In this document: one piece after another, positions 53,601 to 62,337 of the stretch | Layout: every line of letters starts with the position of its first letter | Position numbering within the stretch: position 1 is the stretch's first letter | NCBI RefSeq assembly: GCF_014648195.1 | Contig: NZ_BMQQ01000019.1 | Location: 62,001-126,000 of the forward strand | DNA length: 64,000 nucleotides | DNA from: Streptomyces purpureus | GTDB taxonomy: Bacteria; Actinomycetota; Actinomycetes; Streptomycetales; Streptomycetaceae | Reading direction: 5' to 3' | Program-made: the position numbers and the translations under genes | Notes under the pieces: model-generated | Database searches by the model: none | Seen by the model: the letters and a program-made list of their open reading frames with translations, nothing else | What the model was told of the DNA's origin: nothing

Positions 53601-55434
53601 CGCCCGCGCCGCCGACGAGGACCGCCGCGCCGCCCAGCGCGCCGCCGACGACGCCCACCGCACCGCCCGCGCCCTGCGCGCCGAACGCGCCGAGATCGCC
53701 GGCGCCCCCGAGAACCTCCCCGAGGAGGACGCCGACGCCCCGCGCGCCGCGCTCCCCACCCTCCGCGAGGCCTACCGCGCCGCGTCCCAGCTGTACGAGA
53801 AGGTCGGCGTGGGCGCCGACCTCCGCGCCGAGCAGGCCCGCGCCGAGAGCGACGAGTCCGCCGCCCTCGCCGAGCTGGACCGGCTCACCAACAAGGTCCG
53901 CACCCGCGCCGAGCAGCTCCTCGAATCCACCGACGGCGCCGACGGCCCGTCCCGCCAGGCGGCCGCCGCCCGCGCCGAGTCCCTGGTCCAGATGCTGGAG
54001 ACCCGCGCCTCCGAGGCCAGCGAGAAGCTCGGCCGGCTGCGCGGCGAGGCCGAACGCCTCGCCCCGGCCGACGGCGAGGCACACACCGAACTGCCCGAGG
54101 AGCAGGTCCCCGCCGACGCCGAGCAGGCCCAGGCCCTGCTGCGGACCGCCACCGGCGAACTCGCCACCCGTACCGACGCCCTGGACACCGCCCGCGCCAC
54201 CCACGCCGGACTGCTCCAGGCCCACCGCGCCGCCGAGGACGCGGCCGGCGGCTTCGACGAGACCGCCGCCCTCCTGCGCGACCAGCTCCGCGAACACACC
54301 GAGGAGGAGCAGGAGGAGCCGGACCCCTACCCCGGCACCCTGGAGGAGGCCCGGCACTCCGCCGCCGAGACCCGCCGCTCCCTGCGCGGCTGCGCGGCCG
54401 ACCTGTCCGCCGCCGACGCGTCCGTACGGGAGTCCTGCGACATCCTCGTACGCCACGCCAACTCCACCCGCTACGAGCAGGTCCGCACCCCGGCCCGGCA
54501 GCAGATCCGCGAACTGCCCGCGGCCGCGCTGCCGGAGCACGCCGCCAAGTGGGCCGAGGCGTTCGCCCCGCGCCTGCGTGTCCTCACCGACGAACTGGAG
54601 CAGCTGGAGCGCAATCGCGACTCGATCGTCGACCGGCTGCGCGGCCTGGTCGAATCGGCGCTCACCACGCTCCGCTCCGCACAGCGGCTGTCCCGGCTGC
54701 CCGAGGGGCTGGGGGAGTGGTCGGGACAGGAGTTCCTGCGGATCCGCTTCGAGGAGCCGGACCAGGCCACGCTCACCGAACGTCTCGGCGAGGTCATCGA
54801 CGAGGCCACCCGCGCCGCCGTCAAGAAGAACTCCGACCTGCGCCGCGACGGCATGTCGCTGCTGCTCCGGGGCGTCCAGGCGGCGCTCCGGCCCAAGGGC
54901 ATCGCGGTCGAGATCCTCAAGCCGGACGCGGTGCTGCGGGCCGAGCGCGTCCCGGTCGGGCAGATGGGCGACGTCTTCTCCGGCGGCCAGCTGCTCACCG
55001 CCGCCATCGCCCTCTACTGCACGATGGCGGCTCTGCGCAGCAACGACCGTGGCCGTGACAAGCACCGCCACGCGGGCACGCTGTTCCTGGACAACCCCAT
55101 CGGCCGCGCCAACGCCACGTATCTGCTGGAGCTCCAGCGCGCCGTATCGGACGCGCTCGGCGTCCAGCTCCTCTACACCACGGGTCTCTTCGACACCACC
55201 GCGCTCGCCGAATTCCCGCTGGTCATCCGGCTGCGCAACGACGCCGACCTGCGCGCGGGGCTGAAGTACATCAGCGTCGAGGAGCATCTGCGCCCCGGTC
55301 TGCCCCAGCAGCGTCCGGACGGTGAGAGCGTCCACGGCGAGATCACCGCGACGCGGATGTTCCGCCGCGCCACCCCGGAGCCCCAGGCCACACCGGAACC
55401 CACCGGCACGCCGGAGCCCACGGCGGCCCCCTAG
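50698..55434 (+). CDS. SMC-like ATPase (MukB/JetC-like)
   Basis: 1578 aa, start MYELSRVRLYSIGPAG. N-terminal head with Walker A LENGGGKS (63-70). About 1,250 residues of Ala/Glu/Arg coiled coil, interrupted near residues 640-870 by a globular hinge-like region (PALPGWRYLAQAVDPADHAAVL...VDGVVITDPVSYARAREVL). C-terminal head with signature FSGGQLLTAAIALY (1427-1440) and Walker B TLFLDNPIG, in which the usual Glu after Asp1465 is Asn1466. A C-terminal Pro/Thr tail (ATPEPQATPEPTGTPEP). Forms a condensin-like complex with the two preceding genes. No JetD-type nuclease follows. Confidence 0.8.
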   Translation: MYELSRVRLYSIGPAGARYADTVLDLRGVGEPVPNPAPTQAEFFEEEPVGPPRRPAPAGVLFLENGGGKSVLLKLIFSVMLPGHRNTLGGASSGVLRKFLLADDCGHVALEWQHTLTGELVVVGKASEWRGRQVSNDPRKFAEAWYSFRPGPGLSLDSLPVAEATSVRPPAEGTSGAQGRRRTMKGFRDALTDAGKAYPHLEVYWEEIHDRWNEHLGDLGLDPELFHYQREMNADEGEAAGLFAVKKDSDFTDLLLRAVTDTRDTDGLADLVSGFGNKLGRRAELTAERDFTAGSVDLLGRIVDAAETRAHARDIHAGAERRTRTLARRLSARAAEERGRAAELAQQVTAAAHTVTEAEAARSRSSLIAAELAYRHASLALTAAEKGAASQRRELTDARTLHSAWQAAESVLRHRAAADRSARVAAAIREAERDAAPALAARAKAAADLVRALQAAAEEGERHASEEEERSAALQDAGETAHRDATAAATEAQRARSEAQHLRQRLAEVEQETAEAVRAGWLDDTAPDADPARAALAASDAEKTAVAAWDTARDAARIAGDQAREAAAAETRAELAAARAADAARAAAHAYDAERRAAESIAADPRLAELLSLPAATAALPGQRGAQPATPADGTGRAPGFPGTGYATGTAAHGARPDGPLTVTEFDRYADELRELLDQSIASAERSLFELRTAAADDSRILGALGDGGLLPPGPDVLATVEYLGEHGIPALPGWRYLAQAVDPADHAAVLTARPELVDGVVITDPVSYARAREVLAGAALLPRSTVAVGTAAALLAPVPAPDATGDTDVFLVPPNPAMHDEHAADEERQALRARATARDEEIRTLAARLTGDRSLAARIGSWRADCPPGMLTELAAAADTAREAAEAAERTLAEARAVRTEADEAAAETARVRDERQEAAQRARRAADALAGLAFRLRERAGWQAKLRELADDAAESEARAQTFLERARAADEDRRAAQRAADDAHRTARALRAERAEIAGAPENLPEEDADAPRAALPTLREAYRAASQLYEKVGVGADLRAEQARAESDESAALAELDRLTNKVRTRAEQLLESTDGADGPSRQAAAARAESLVQMLETRASEASEKLGRLRGEAERLAPADGEAHTELPEEQVPADAEQAQALLRTATGELATRTDALDTARATHAGLLQAHRAAEDAAGGFDETAALLRDQLREHTEEEQEEPDPYPGTLEEARHSAAETRRSLRGCAADLSAADASVRESCDILVRHANSTRYEQVRTPARQQIRELPAAALPEHAAKWAEAFAPRLRVLTDELEQLERNRDSIVDRLRGLVESALTTLRSAQRLSRLPEGLGEWSGQEFLRIRFEEPDQATLTERLGEVIDEATRAAVKKNSDLRRDGMSLLLRGVQAALRPKGIAVEILKPDAVLRAERVPVGQMGDVFSGGQLLTAAIALYCTMAALRSNDRGRDKHRHAGTLFLDNPIGRANATYLLELQRAVSDALGVQLLYTTGLFDTTALAEFPLVIRLRNDADLRAGLKYISVEEHLRPGLPQQRPDGESVHGEITATRMFRRATPEPQATPEPTGTPEPTAAP

Positions 55435-55551
55435 CCGCGGCCAGCGCGTCCCCCGAGGCCCACGGGGGACGCGTACGGCACATGCGGCGCGTACGGCACG
55501 CAGGGCACGTACGGCACGTACTGCCCAGGGAGTGGGAACGGGGTACGGGAC

Positions 55552-56004
55552 TCAGGCTCGGGAGAGCCCGCCCGTGCCCCGCCTCCGTATCCGGGCGGCC
55601 TCACGGGCGGCGCCGCGCGCCTCCCGGCGGGCCCGGCGCCGCTCGCGCCGCAGCTGCCGGGCCGTACTGCTGGGCGCCGAGACCACGCCGTGCCGCTGGT
55701 TCCACACCTGGCGGGTCACCCACACGTCCAGCACGCCCCAGGTCGCCACGACCGTGCTGGCCACACTGCTGAGCACCATGGGGAAGGCGAGCCAGGAGCC
55801 GGTGAGGGAGGCGAAGAAGGCCACCATGGCCTGGATGAGCGTCACGGCCGTCAGCAACACGGCCCGCACCGCCGCCGTACGGACGGGGTCGGGCATCCGG
55901 CGCCGCCTGGCGGGCTCCTCCACCCACAACGGACGCGGAACGCTCCGCTCCGCCATGGTGTCCCCCGCCATGGGCGCCCCTGCCCGGCGCTCGTGCCTGT
56001 CCAT
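55552..56004 (-). CDS. Small integral membrane protein, 150 aa
   Basis: Start MDRHERRAGAPMAGD (ATG 56004) preceded by GTGGGGAG-like bases; an open frame continues upstream without coding character. Two adjacent hydrophobic segments (AVLLTAVTLIQAMVAFFASLTGSWLAF, MVLSSVASTVVATWGVLDVWV), then an Arg-rich cytoplasmic tail (RRERRRARREARG). No family recognised. Convergent with the SMC operon. Confidence 0.65.
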   Translation of the reverse strand: MDRHERRAGAPMAGDTMAERSVPRPLWVEEPARRRRMPDPVRTAAVRAVLLTAVTLIQAMVAFFASLTGSWLAFPMVLSSVASTVVATWGVLDVWVTRQVWNQRHGVVSAPSSTARQLRRERRRARREARGAAREAARIRRRGTGGLSRA

Positions 56005-56363
56005 CGCTCTGCCCACTCCCCACCAACGACCGACTTCAGGGTGGCTGCCCGTCTTGAGCCGCTTTAAGCCGGCAGCCCCCGCCCCCGTACATAAGGACGA
56101 TTGGTCGGACAAAAAGATTCCCGCCGACGGAAGACTTCCAGCCATCTGTCCCTGCACGGAAAATGATGCTCTGCCAGGTGTCCTGTGCCACAGCCGGGAA
56201 CGCCAACTCCCCGAATACCAGGACAACCCGTGATCAACACTCTGCTCCTCGGCCGAAAATCGTCCGGACGTGCCTTCGAGTTGGCTGGGAGGCAGTAGTA
56301 GGCTCACGCCGTTTGTTGACGTGAGAACCCCCGCACCGGGCGGAGGTCGAGCTGGGGGAGGCC
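56005..56363. promoter_or_regulatory. Promoter region of the conservon, no gene seen
   Basis: 359 bp between divergent genes. It is A/T-richer around 56090-56110 and 56230-56290 and must hold the cvn promoter. Boxes were not assigned. Confidence 0.4.
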
Positions 56364-59138
56364 ATGCGCTTTCGCGGGAAGTCCATCCGCAGGAAGATCG
56401 TGGCGTTGCTGCTTGTGCCGCTTGTCTCCCTCACCGGGCTCTGGGGGTTCTCCACCGTCCTCACCGGACGCGAGGCCGACCAGCTCCTCGACGTCGGCTA
56501 CATCGTGCGGAAGATCGGATACCCCCTCGAGGACACCGTCCGGGTCATCCAGCAGGAACGCCACGAGACCCTCATCTACCTCGCCGACCCTCGCGCCTCC
56601 GAAGCGCTCACCGAACTGCGCCGCCACCGTGCCGCCACCGACGAGGCGATCTCCCGGGTCCGCGCCAACGCCGAGGACCCCGACGTCCTCGACGAGATGC
56701 GCCCCATGGCGACCCAGCGGCTCAACTCCCTCCTGGACGCGATGGACGAACTGTCCGCCCTGCGCCGCTCCGTGGAGAACCGCAGCATCGGCCGCATGCA
56801 GGCCCTGGAGTTCTACAACCGCGTCGTCGACCCCTGCTACGGCTTCCTCATGTCCCTCCACGCGCTGGAAAGCGTCGAGATGGACAAGCAGGGCCGCGCC
56901 CTCGTCGGCCTGGCCCGCGCCCGCGAGATGCTCGCCCGCGAGGACGCACTCGTCGCCTCCGCCCTCATCACCCGCCGGATCACGGCCCAGGAACTGCGCG
57001 CCGTCTCCGACCTGATCGCCCAGCGCAAGCTGTTCTACGAGGTCAACCTGGAGGTCCTGCCCAGCCGGGAACGGGAAATCTTCCAGCAGTACTGGAGCAG
57101 CGCCCGCACCGGCCCCCTGCGCGAAACCGAGGACGCCCTCATAACGGCCGGTCCCACCAAGGACCCCCGCACGACCGACCTCGCGCGCTGGGAGGAGATG
57201 ACCGACCCGATCCTCGAGGACCTGGCCGCCGAGAACACCAAAGCCGGCGACCGCTACCAGGAACGCGTCGAACCGGCCGCCTACAGCGTGCTCCTCAAGG
57301 CCGGCGTCGCCGGCGTCCTCGGCTTCCTCGCCCTGCTCGTCTCCGTCATCGTCTCCGTACGCATCGGCCGTGACCTCGTCCGCGACCTCCGGCGGCTGCG
57401 TAAGGAGGCCCACGAGGTCTCAGGCGTACGGCTGCCCAGCGTCATGCGCCGCCTCGCCGCGGGCGAGCACGTCGACATCGAGACCGAGGCGCCGCACCTG
57501 GAGTACACCAAGGACGAGGTCGGCGAGGTCGGCCAGGCCCTCAACACCCTCCAGCGGGCCGCCATCGAGGCCGCGGTCAAGCAGGCCGACATGCGCCGCG
57601 GCGTCGCCGAGGTCTTCGTCAACCTCGCCCGGCGCAACCAGGTCCTCCTCCACCGCCAGCTCACGCTCCTCGACACCATGGAACGCCGCACCGAGGACAC
57701 CGACGAGCTCGCCGACCTCTTCCGCCTCGACCACCTCACCACCCGCATGCGCCGCCACGCCGAAGGCCTGGTGATCCTCTCCGGCGCCGCCCCCTCCCGT
57801 CAGTGGCGCAAGCCCGTCCAGCTCATGGACGTCGTACGGGCCGCCGTCGCCGAGGTCGAGGACTACGAACGCATCGAGGTACGGCGCCTGCCCCGGCTGG
57901 GCGTCGGCGGCCCCGCCGTCGCCGACCTCACCCACCTCATCGCCGAACTCCTGGAGAACGCCACGGTGTTCTCGCCCCCGCACACCGCGGTCCAGGTCCT
58001 CGGCGAGCGGGTCACCAACGGCTTCACCCTCGAAATCCACGACCGCGGCCTCGGCATGACCCCCGAGGCCATGCTCGACGCCAACCTGCGGCTCGCCGAG
58101 ACCCCCGAGTTCGAACTCTCCGACACCGACCGCCTCGGCCTCTTCGTGGTCAGCCGCCTCGCCCAGCGCCAGAACGTCCGCGTCTCCCTCCAGCCGTCCC
58201 CCTACGGGGGGACGACGGCCGTCGTCTTCATCCCGGCCGCGCTGCTCACCGACGCCCCCGAGACCCAGGGCACCGGTTTCCGCCTGGACCGCAAGAACGG
58301 AGTCGACACCGGACGGCCCGCGCTCTCCCAGGTGCCCTCCCCGGCCGCCACCACGCGCGCCCTCGACGGCCCCGTCGAACTGGAGCCGCCACTCGGCACC
58401 GCCGACTTCGACGAGCGCCCCGCCTACTCCGGCATCGAAGCGATGCTGGACAGCTCCGCCGACCTCGACGACACCGAGAGCGAACGCGGCGGCCTCTTCC
58501 GGGCCCGTGACCCGCACCGCCGTACGCCCTCCGAGCACCAGCCGGCCGCCGGGCAGCACCCCGAGCGCCCCACCGGGCCCGTCCCACTGCCCCGCCGGCG
58601 CCCGCCGACCCTGGTCGCCGACCACGGCCGCCGCGTCGACGAGCCGGGCCGCGCCCACCCGGCGCCCACCGCCGACCGGCCCGGCAGCGACGAACGCCCC
58701 CGGCTGGCGCCCGCGCCCACCCTCGTACCGGCGCCCGCACCCAAGCACGCCGCACCCGCGCCCCGGACCTCCGAGCGCCAAGCACCCAAGCCCCACACGT
58801 CCGAGCCCACGACCACGCCGACGCCCCCCACACTCGTGCCCGCGCCCGCCCCCGACGAGTCACCCACCATGCTCCTCGGAGGGCTGCCCCGCCGGGTCCG
58901 CCAGGCCAGCCTCGCCCCCCAGCTGCGCGACACCGCCGCAGCGGGTGGCACGGACGGCCGCGCGGACCGCGCGGCGGCGGACACGGACATCGAGCGCGAC
59001 GCGGAAGAAGTACGCAACCGCATGGCCTCGATGCAGCGCGGCTGGCAGCGCGGGCGACGGCAGAACGCCGCCACGGCCGAAAACGCCGGGACCGGCGAGA
59101 CAGCACCAGGAACAACACCCGAGGGGGACGGTCGATGA
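56364..59138 (+). CDS. cvnA: Conservon sensor kinase-like protein CvnA
   Basis: 924 aa. Signal-anchor helix (KIVALLLVPLVSLTGLWGF, 11-29), extracytoplasmic nitrate/nitrite-sensing-type helical domain (IGYPLEDTVRVIQQERHETLIYLADP), second membrane helix (AGVAGVLGFLALLVSVIVSV, about 315-335), HAMP-like segment, then GHKL ATPase: LIAELLENATVFSPPHTAV (about 520-540), IHDRGLGMTPEAML, DRLGLFVVSRLAQRQNV. A long Pro-rich C-terminal tail. In conservons it acts with CvnB-D as a membrane GTPase-linked sensor. It overlaps cvnB (ATGA). Confidence 0.93.
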   Translation: MRFRGKSIRRKIVALLLVPLVSLTGLWGFSTVLTGREADQLLDVGYIVRKIGYPLEDTVRVIQQERHETLIYLADPRASEALTELRRHRAATDEAISRVRANAEDPDVLDEMRPMATQRLNSLLDAMDELSALRRSVENRSIGRMQALEFYNRVVDPCYGFLMSLHALESVEMDKQGRALVGLARAREMLAREDALVASALITRRITAQELRAVSDLIAQRKLFYEVNLEVLPSREREIFQQYWSSARTGPLRETEDALITAGPTKDPRTTDLARWEEMTDPILEDLAAENTKAGDRYQERVEPAAYSVLLKAGVAGVLGFLALLVSVIVSVRIGRDLVRDLRRLRKEAHEVSGVRLPSVMRRLAAGEHVDIETEAPHLEYTKDEVGEVGQALNTLQRAAIEAAVKQADMRRGVAEVFVNLARRNQVLLHRQLTLLDTMERRTEDTDELADLFRLDHLTTRMRRHAEGLVILSGAAPSRQWRKPVQLMDVVRAAVAEVEDYERIEVRRLPRLGVGGPAVADLTHLIAELLENATVFSPPHTAVQVLGERVTNGFTLEIHDRGLGMTPEAMLDANLRLAETPEFELSDTDRLGLFVVSRLAQRQNVRVSLQPSPYGGTTAVVFIPAALLTDAPETQGTGFRLDRKNGVDTGRPALSQVPSPAATTRALDGPVELEPPLGTADFDERPAYSGIEAMLDSSADLDDTESERGGLFRARDPHRRTPSEHQPAAGQHPERPTGPVPLPRRRPPTLVADHGRRVDEPGRAHPAPTADRPGSDERPRLAPAPTLVPAPAPKHAAPAPRTSERQAPKPHTSEPTTTPTPPTLVPAPAPDESPTMLLGGLPRRVRQASLAPQLRDTAAAGGTDGRADRAAADTDIERDAEEVRNRMASMQRGWQRGRRQNAATAENAGTGETAPGTTPEGDGR

Positions 59139-59575
59139 CCGCACCGAACGCCGCAGCACCCAACGCCACCGGAAACGGTTCCGGCGAACTCAACTGGCTC
59201 CTCGACGAGCTGGTCGACCGTGTCGGATCCATCCGCAAGGCCCTGGTGCTCTCCAGCGACGGCCTCCCCACCGGCACGTCCAAGGACCTCACCCGCGAGG
59301 ACGGCGAACACCTCGCGGCCGTCGCCTCCGGATTCCACAGCCTCGCCAAGGGCGTCGGCCGCCACTTCGAGGCCGGCCGGGTCCGCCAGACGGTCGTCGA
59401 ACTCGACGACGCCTTCCTCTTCGTCACGGCGGCCGGCGACGGCAGCTGCCTCGCCGTCCTCTCCGACGCCGACTCCGACGTTGGCCAGGTCGCCTACGAG
59501 ATGACGCTCATGGTCAAGCGGGTGGGCGCCCACCTGACCACGGCACCCCGGACCGGCCTGCCCGCCGGCGGCTGA
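59135..59575 (+). CDS. cvnB: Roadblock/LC7 protein CvnB
   Basis: 146 aa. LNWLLDELVDRVGSIRKALVLSSDGLPTGTSKDL, HLAAVASGFHSLAKGV, VVELDDAFLFVTAAGDGSCLAVLSD: the compact Roadblock fold expected to regulate the CvnD GTPase. Start overlaps cvnA. Confidence 0.93.
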   Translation: MTAPNAAAPNATGNGSGELNWLLDELVDRVGSIRKALVLSSDGLPTGTSKDLTREDGEHLAAVASGFHSLAKGVGRHFEAGRVRQTVVELDDAFLFVTAAGDGSCLAVLSDADSDVGQVAYEMTLMVKRVGAHLTTAPRTGLPAGG

Positions 59576-59585
59576 GGGCTCCGGG

Positions 59586-60008
59586 ATGACTGACTCCGGC
59601 CGTCAGGGGACTCAGGATCCGCTGGACGGGCACCCCCACCACTGGTTCGACGACGACGCGGGACCGGTGGTCCGCCCGTACGCGATGACGCGCGGGCGGA
59701 CCAGCAGCGCCTCCCAGCACCGTATGGACCTCATCGCGGTGGTCGTCCCGGAGCCGGCTGCCGACGACCCCGGCCGGGACCAGACGCTCTCGCCCGAGCA
59801 CGTCGAGATCGTCGAACGCTGCAGCGACTTCCCCCAGTCGATCGCCGAGCTCGCCGCCGGACTGGACCTCCCCGTAGGGGTGGTCCGGGTCCTCGTCGGC
59901 GACCTCGTCGAGGACGAACTCGTCCACGTAACCCGTCCCGTTCCGCCGGCCGAACTGCCGGACGTGAGCATTCTCCGCGAGGTGATCAATGGCCTTCGGG
60001 CGCTCTAG
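59586..60008 (+). CDS. cvnC: DUF742 protein CvnC
   Basis: 140 aa. VRPYAMTRGRTSS near the N terminus, then a winged helix: SPEHVEIVERCSDFPQSIAELAAGLDLPVGVVRVLVGDLVEDELVHV. Typical DUF742 length. Overlaps cvnD by 20 bp. Confidence 0.93.
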   Translation: MTDSGRQGTQDPLDGHPHHWFDDDAGPVVRPYAMTRGRTSSASQHRMDLIAVVVPEPAADDPGRDQTLSPEHVEIVERCSDFPQSIAELAAGLDLPVGVVRVLVGDLVEDELVHVTRPVPPAELPDVSILREVINGLRAL

Positions 60009-60594
60009 GCGCACCAAGCCTCCGGTCGAGCCGGTGACCCTGAAGATCCTGGTCGCCGGCGGCTTCGGGGTGGGCAAGACGACCATGGTCGGCGCGGTCA
60101 GCGAGATCCGGCCGCTGCGCACCGAGGAGTCGCTGAGCGAGGCGGGGCGGCCGGTCGACGATCTGCAGGGCGTCGAGACCAAGACGACCACCACGGTCGC
60201 CATGGACTTCGGCCGGATCACCCTGCGCGAGGACCTCGTCCTCTACCTCTTCGGCACACCCGGCCAGGACCGCTTCTGGTTCCTCTGGGACGAGCTGGCC
60301 CAAGGCGCGCTCGGTGCCGTGGTCCTGGCCGACACCCGCCGCCTGGAGGACTGCTTCGCCGCGGTCGACTACTTCGAACGGCGCGGCATCCCCTTCACGA
60401 TCGCCGTCAACTGCTTCGAGGGCGCCGACCGGTTCCCGACGGAGACGGTACGGGCCGCGCTGGACCTGGACGACGAGGTGCCGCTGCTGATGTGCGACGC
60501 CCGCGACCGGGAGTCCGTCAAGAACGTCCTGGTGTCGGTGGTGGAGCACGCGATGATCCTGGCCGGCCGGGAGCGGCAGCCCGCGACGATGTGA
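59989..60594 (+). CDS. cvnD: Ras-like GTPase CvnD
   Basis: 201 aa. P-loop GGFGVGKTT (24-32), switch II FGTPGQDRF, and NCFEGA in place of the NKxD base-recognition motif, usual for conservon GTPases. Last gene of the four; no P450 (cvnE) follows. A strong hairpin ends the unit. Confidence 0.93.
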   Translation: MAFGRSRRTKPPVEPVTLKILVAGGFGVGKTTMVGAVSEIRPLRTEESLSEAGRPVDDLQGVETKTTTTVAMDFGRITLREDLVLYLFGTPGQDRFWFLWDELAQGALGAVVLADTRRLEDCFAAVDYFERRGIPFTIAVNCFEGADRFPTETVRAALDLDDEVPLLMCDARDRESVKNVLVSVVEHAMILAGRERQPATM

Positions 60595-60616
60595 CATGAC
60601 GCCGATGTGACACGAC

Positions 60617-60652
60617 ACGGCCCGTACCCCCACCGACAGGGGTACGGGCCGT
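60617..60652. terminator. 14-bp perfect hairpin between cvnD and glpK
   Basis: ACGGCCCGTACCCC (60617-60630) and GGGGTACGGGCCGT (60639-60652), 8-base loop, 22 bp past the cvnD stop. Serves convergent genes. Confidence 0.85.
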
Positions 60653-60672
60653 GCGTCATGGGGCGCCGCGAT

Positions 60673-60796
60673 GTCACACGCCACATGGCGCCGGCCGTGA
60701 TGTCACACGGGACTTGGGGCGCACGGCCACGTCACACGGCACATGGCATCCGGCCGCGATGTCACACGGCACCTGGGCCGCGCCGTGATGTCACAC
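60673..60796. repeat. Five-copy 29-bp tandem repeat overlapping the glpK stop
   Basis: GTCACAC occurs at 60673, 60702, 60731, 60761 and 60790, steps of 29, 29, 30 and 29. Each is in a unit like G(A)TGTCACACGGCACNTGG. The last copy includes the glpK stop codon. Two inverted relatives (GATGTGACA) lie at the cvnD end (60592-60613). Confidence 0.85.
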
Positions 60797-62299
60797 GGCA
60801 CCGTTCTCCCAGCCGAAGCTGCGCTCCACCGCCTTGCGCCAGTTCGCGTACTCCCGCTCCCTGACGGGCGCCTCCATCCGCGGCGACCACTCCACGTCCG
60901 GCCGCCAATGGGCTTTCAGCTCGTCCGTGTCCGACCACACCCCCGTCGCCAGCCCGGCCGCGTAGGCCGCGCCCAGGCAGGTCGTCTCCGACACCCTCGG
61001 CCGGATCACCGGCACGCCCAGCACATCGGCCTGGTGCTGCATCAGCAGCTGGTTGGCGGTCATGCCGCCGTCCACCTTCAGCGTGGTGATCGCGACCCCG
61101 GAGTCCTGGTACATCGCGTCCACCACCTCCCGCGTCTGCCAGCTCGTCGCCTCCAGGACCGCCCGCGCCAGATGCGCCTTGGTGACGTACCGGGTCAGCC
61201 CTGTGACCACGCCCCGCGCATCGGCCCGCCAGTACGGCGCGTACAGCCCGGAGAAGGCCGGCACGATGTACGCACCGCCGTTGTCCGCCACGCTCGCCGC
61301 CAGCGTCTCGATCTCGTCGGCGCTGCGGATGATCCCGAGCTGGTCGCGGAACCACTGCACCAGCGCACCGGTGATCGCGATCGACCCCTCCAGGCAGTAC
61401 ACGGGCTCGGCGCCACCGATCCGGTAGCCGACGGTGGTGATCAGCCCGCTCTTCGACGGCACCGGCCGCCGGCCGGTGTTCAGCAGCAGGAAGCTGCCCG
61501 TGCCGTAGGTGTTCTTGGCGGTGCCGGGCTCGTAGCAGGCCTGCCCGAAGACCGCGGCCTGCTGGTCGCCGAGCGCGGAGGCCACCGGCACCCCCGCGAG
61601 CCGGCCCACGGCCGTCCCGTACACCTCCGCCGACGACCGGATCTCCGGCAGCATGGCGAGCGGCAGGTTCATCGCGGACAGGATCGCCTCGTCCCACTGG
61701 AGGGTGCGCAGATCCATCAGCAGGGTGCGCGAGGCGTTGGTGACGTCCGTGACGTGGACGCCGCCCTCCGTGCCGCCGGTGAGGTTCCAGATCAGCCAGG
61801 AGTCCATGGTCCCGAAGGCGATCTCGCCGCGCTCGGCCCGCTCCCGCAGACCGGGTACGCGGTCGAGCAGCCAGGCCGCCTTGGGGCCGGAGAAGTAACT
61901 GGCCAGCGGCAAGCCCGTGGTGTCCCGGAAGCGGTCCTGACCGTGCTCGCCGGCGAGCTCCTCACAGAGCGCGGCGGTACGGGTGTCCTGCCACACGATC
62001 GCGTGGTGCACGGGCCGGCCGGTGGCCCGGTCCCACAGCACGGTCGTCTCCCGCTGGTTGGTGATCCCGAGGGCGCTGAGCTGGTCGGCCCGCAGCCCGG
62101 CCCTGGCGAGCGCGCCGGCCACGACCTCCTGCACCGTGGACCAGATCTCGGTGGCGTCGTGCTCCACCCAGCCCGGGCGGGGGAAGATCTGACGGTGTTC
62201 GCGCTGGTCGACGGCGACGATCCCACCGTCCTGGTTGAAGACGATGCAGCGGCTCGAGGTGGTGCCCTGGTCGATTGCGGCGACGAACGTGTCCGTCAT
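60791..62299 (-). CDS. glpK: Glycerol kinase
   Basis: 502 aa, full length. Starts MTDTFVAAIDQGTTSSRCIVFN (ATP phosphate 1 loop). GITNQRETTVLWDRATGRPVHHAIVWQDTRT, YFSGPKAAWLLD, ALGDQQAAVFGQACYEPGTAKNTYGTG and LKVDGGMTANQLLMQ are the FGGY/GlpK signatures. Phosphorylates glycerol to sn-glycerol-3-phosphate. 38 bp after glpF. Confidence 0.96.
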   Translation of the reverse strand: MTDTFVAAIDQGTTSSRCIVFNQDGGIVAVDQREHRQIFPRPGWVEHDATEIWSTVQEVVAGALARAGLRADQLSALGITNQRETTVLWDRATGRPVHHAIVWQDTRTAALCEELAGEHGQDRFRDTTGLPLASYFSGPKAAWLLDRVPGLRERAERGEIAFGTMDSWLIWNLTGGTEGGVHVTDVTNASRTLLMDLRTLQWDEAILSAMNLPLAMLPEIRSSAEVYGTAVGRLAGVPVASALGDQQAAVFGQACYEPGTAKNTYGTGSFLLLNTGRRPVPSKSGLITTVGYRIGGAEPVYCLEGSIAITGALVQWFRDQLGIIRSADEIETLAASVADNGGAYIVPAFSGLYAPYWRADARGVVTGLTRYVTKAHLARAVLEATSWQTREVVDAMYQDSGVAITTLKVDGGMTANQLLMQHQADVLGVPVIRPRVSETTCLGAAYAAGLATGVWSDTDELKAHWRPDVEWSPRMEAPVREREYANWRKAVERSFGWENGAV

Positions 62300-62337
62300 G
62301 GCGGCTCCTTGGGCCGAAGGCGGAGGCTGGGCGGAGG

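Noticed and set aside
50578..55335. Very long antisense open frame over the SMC gene, plus another long plus-strand frame
   Set aside because: G+C-rich third positions keep non-coding frames open. The predicted proteins are Gly/Val- or Pro/Ser-only sequence without family motifs, whereas the chosen frame has P-loop, SGGQ and Walker B.
55435..56363. JetD-type TOPRIM nuclease completing a Wadjet system
   Set aside because: Downstream of the SMC gene are only a small membrane protein on the opposite strand and the conservon; no TOPRIM or WYL-like protein seen on either side.
60673..60796. CRISPR array
   Set aside because: The similarity covers most of each 29-bp unit, leaving no unique spacers of normal length, and no cas genes are nearby.
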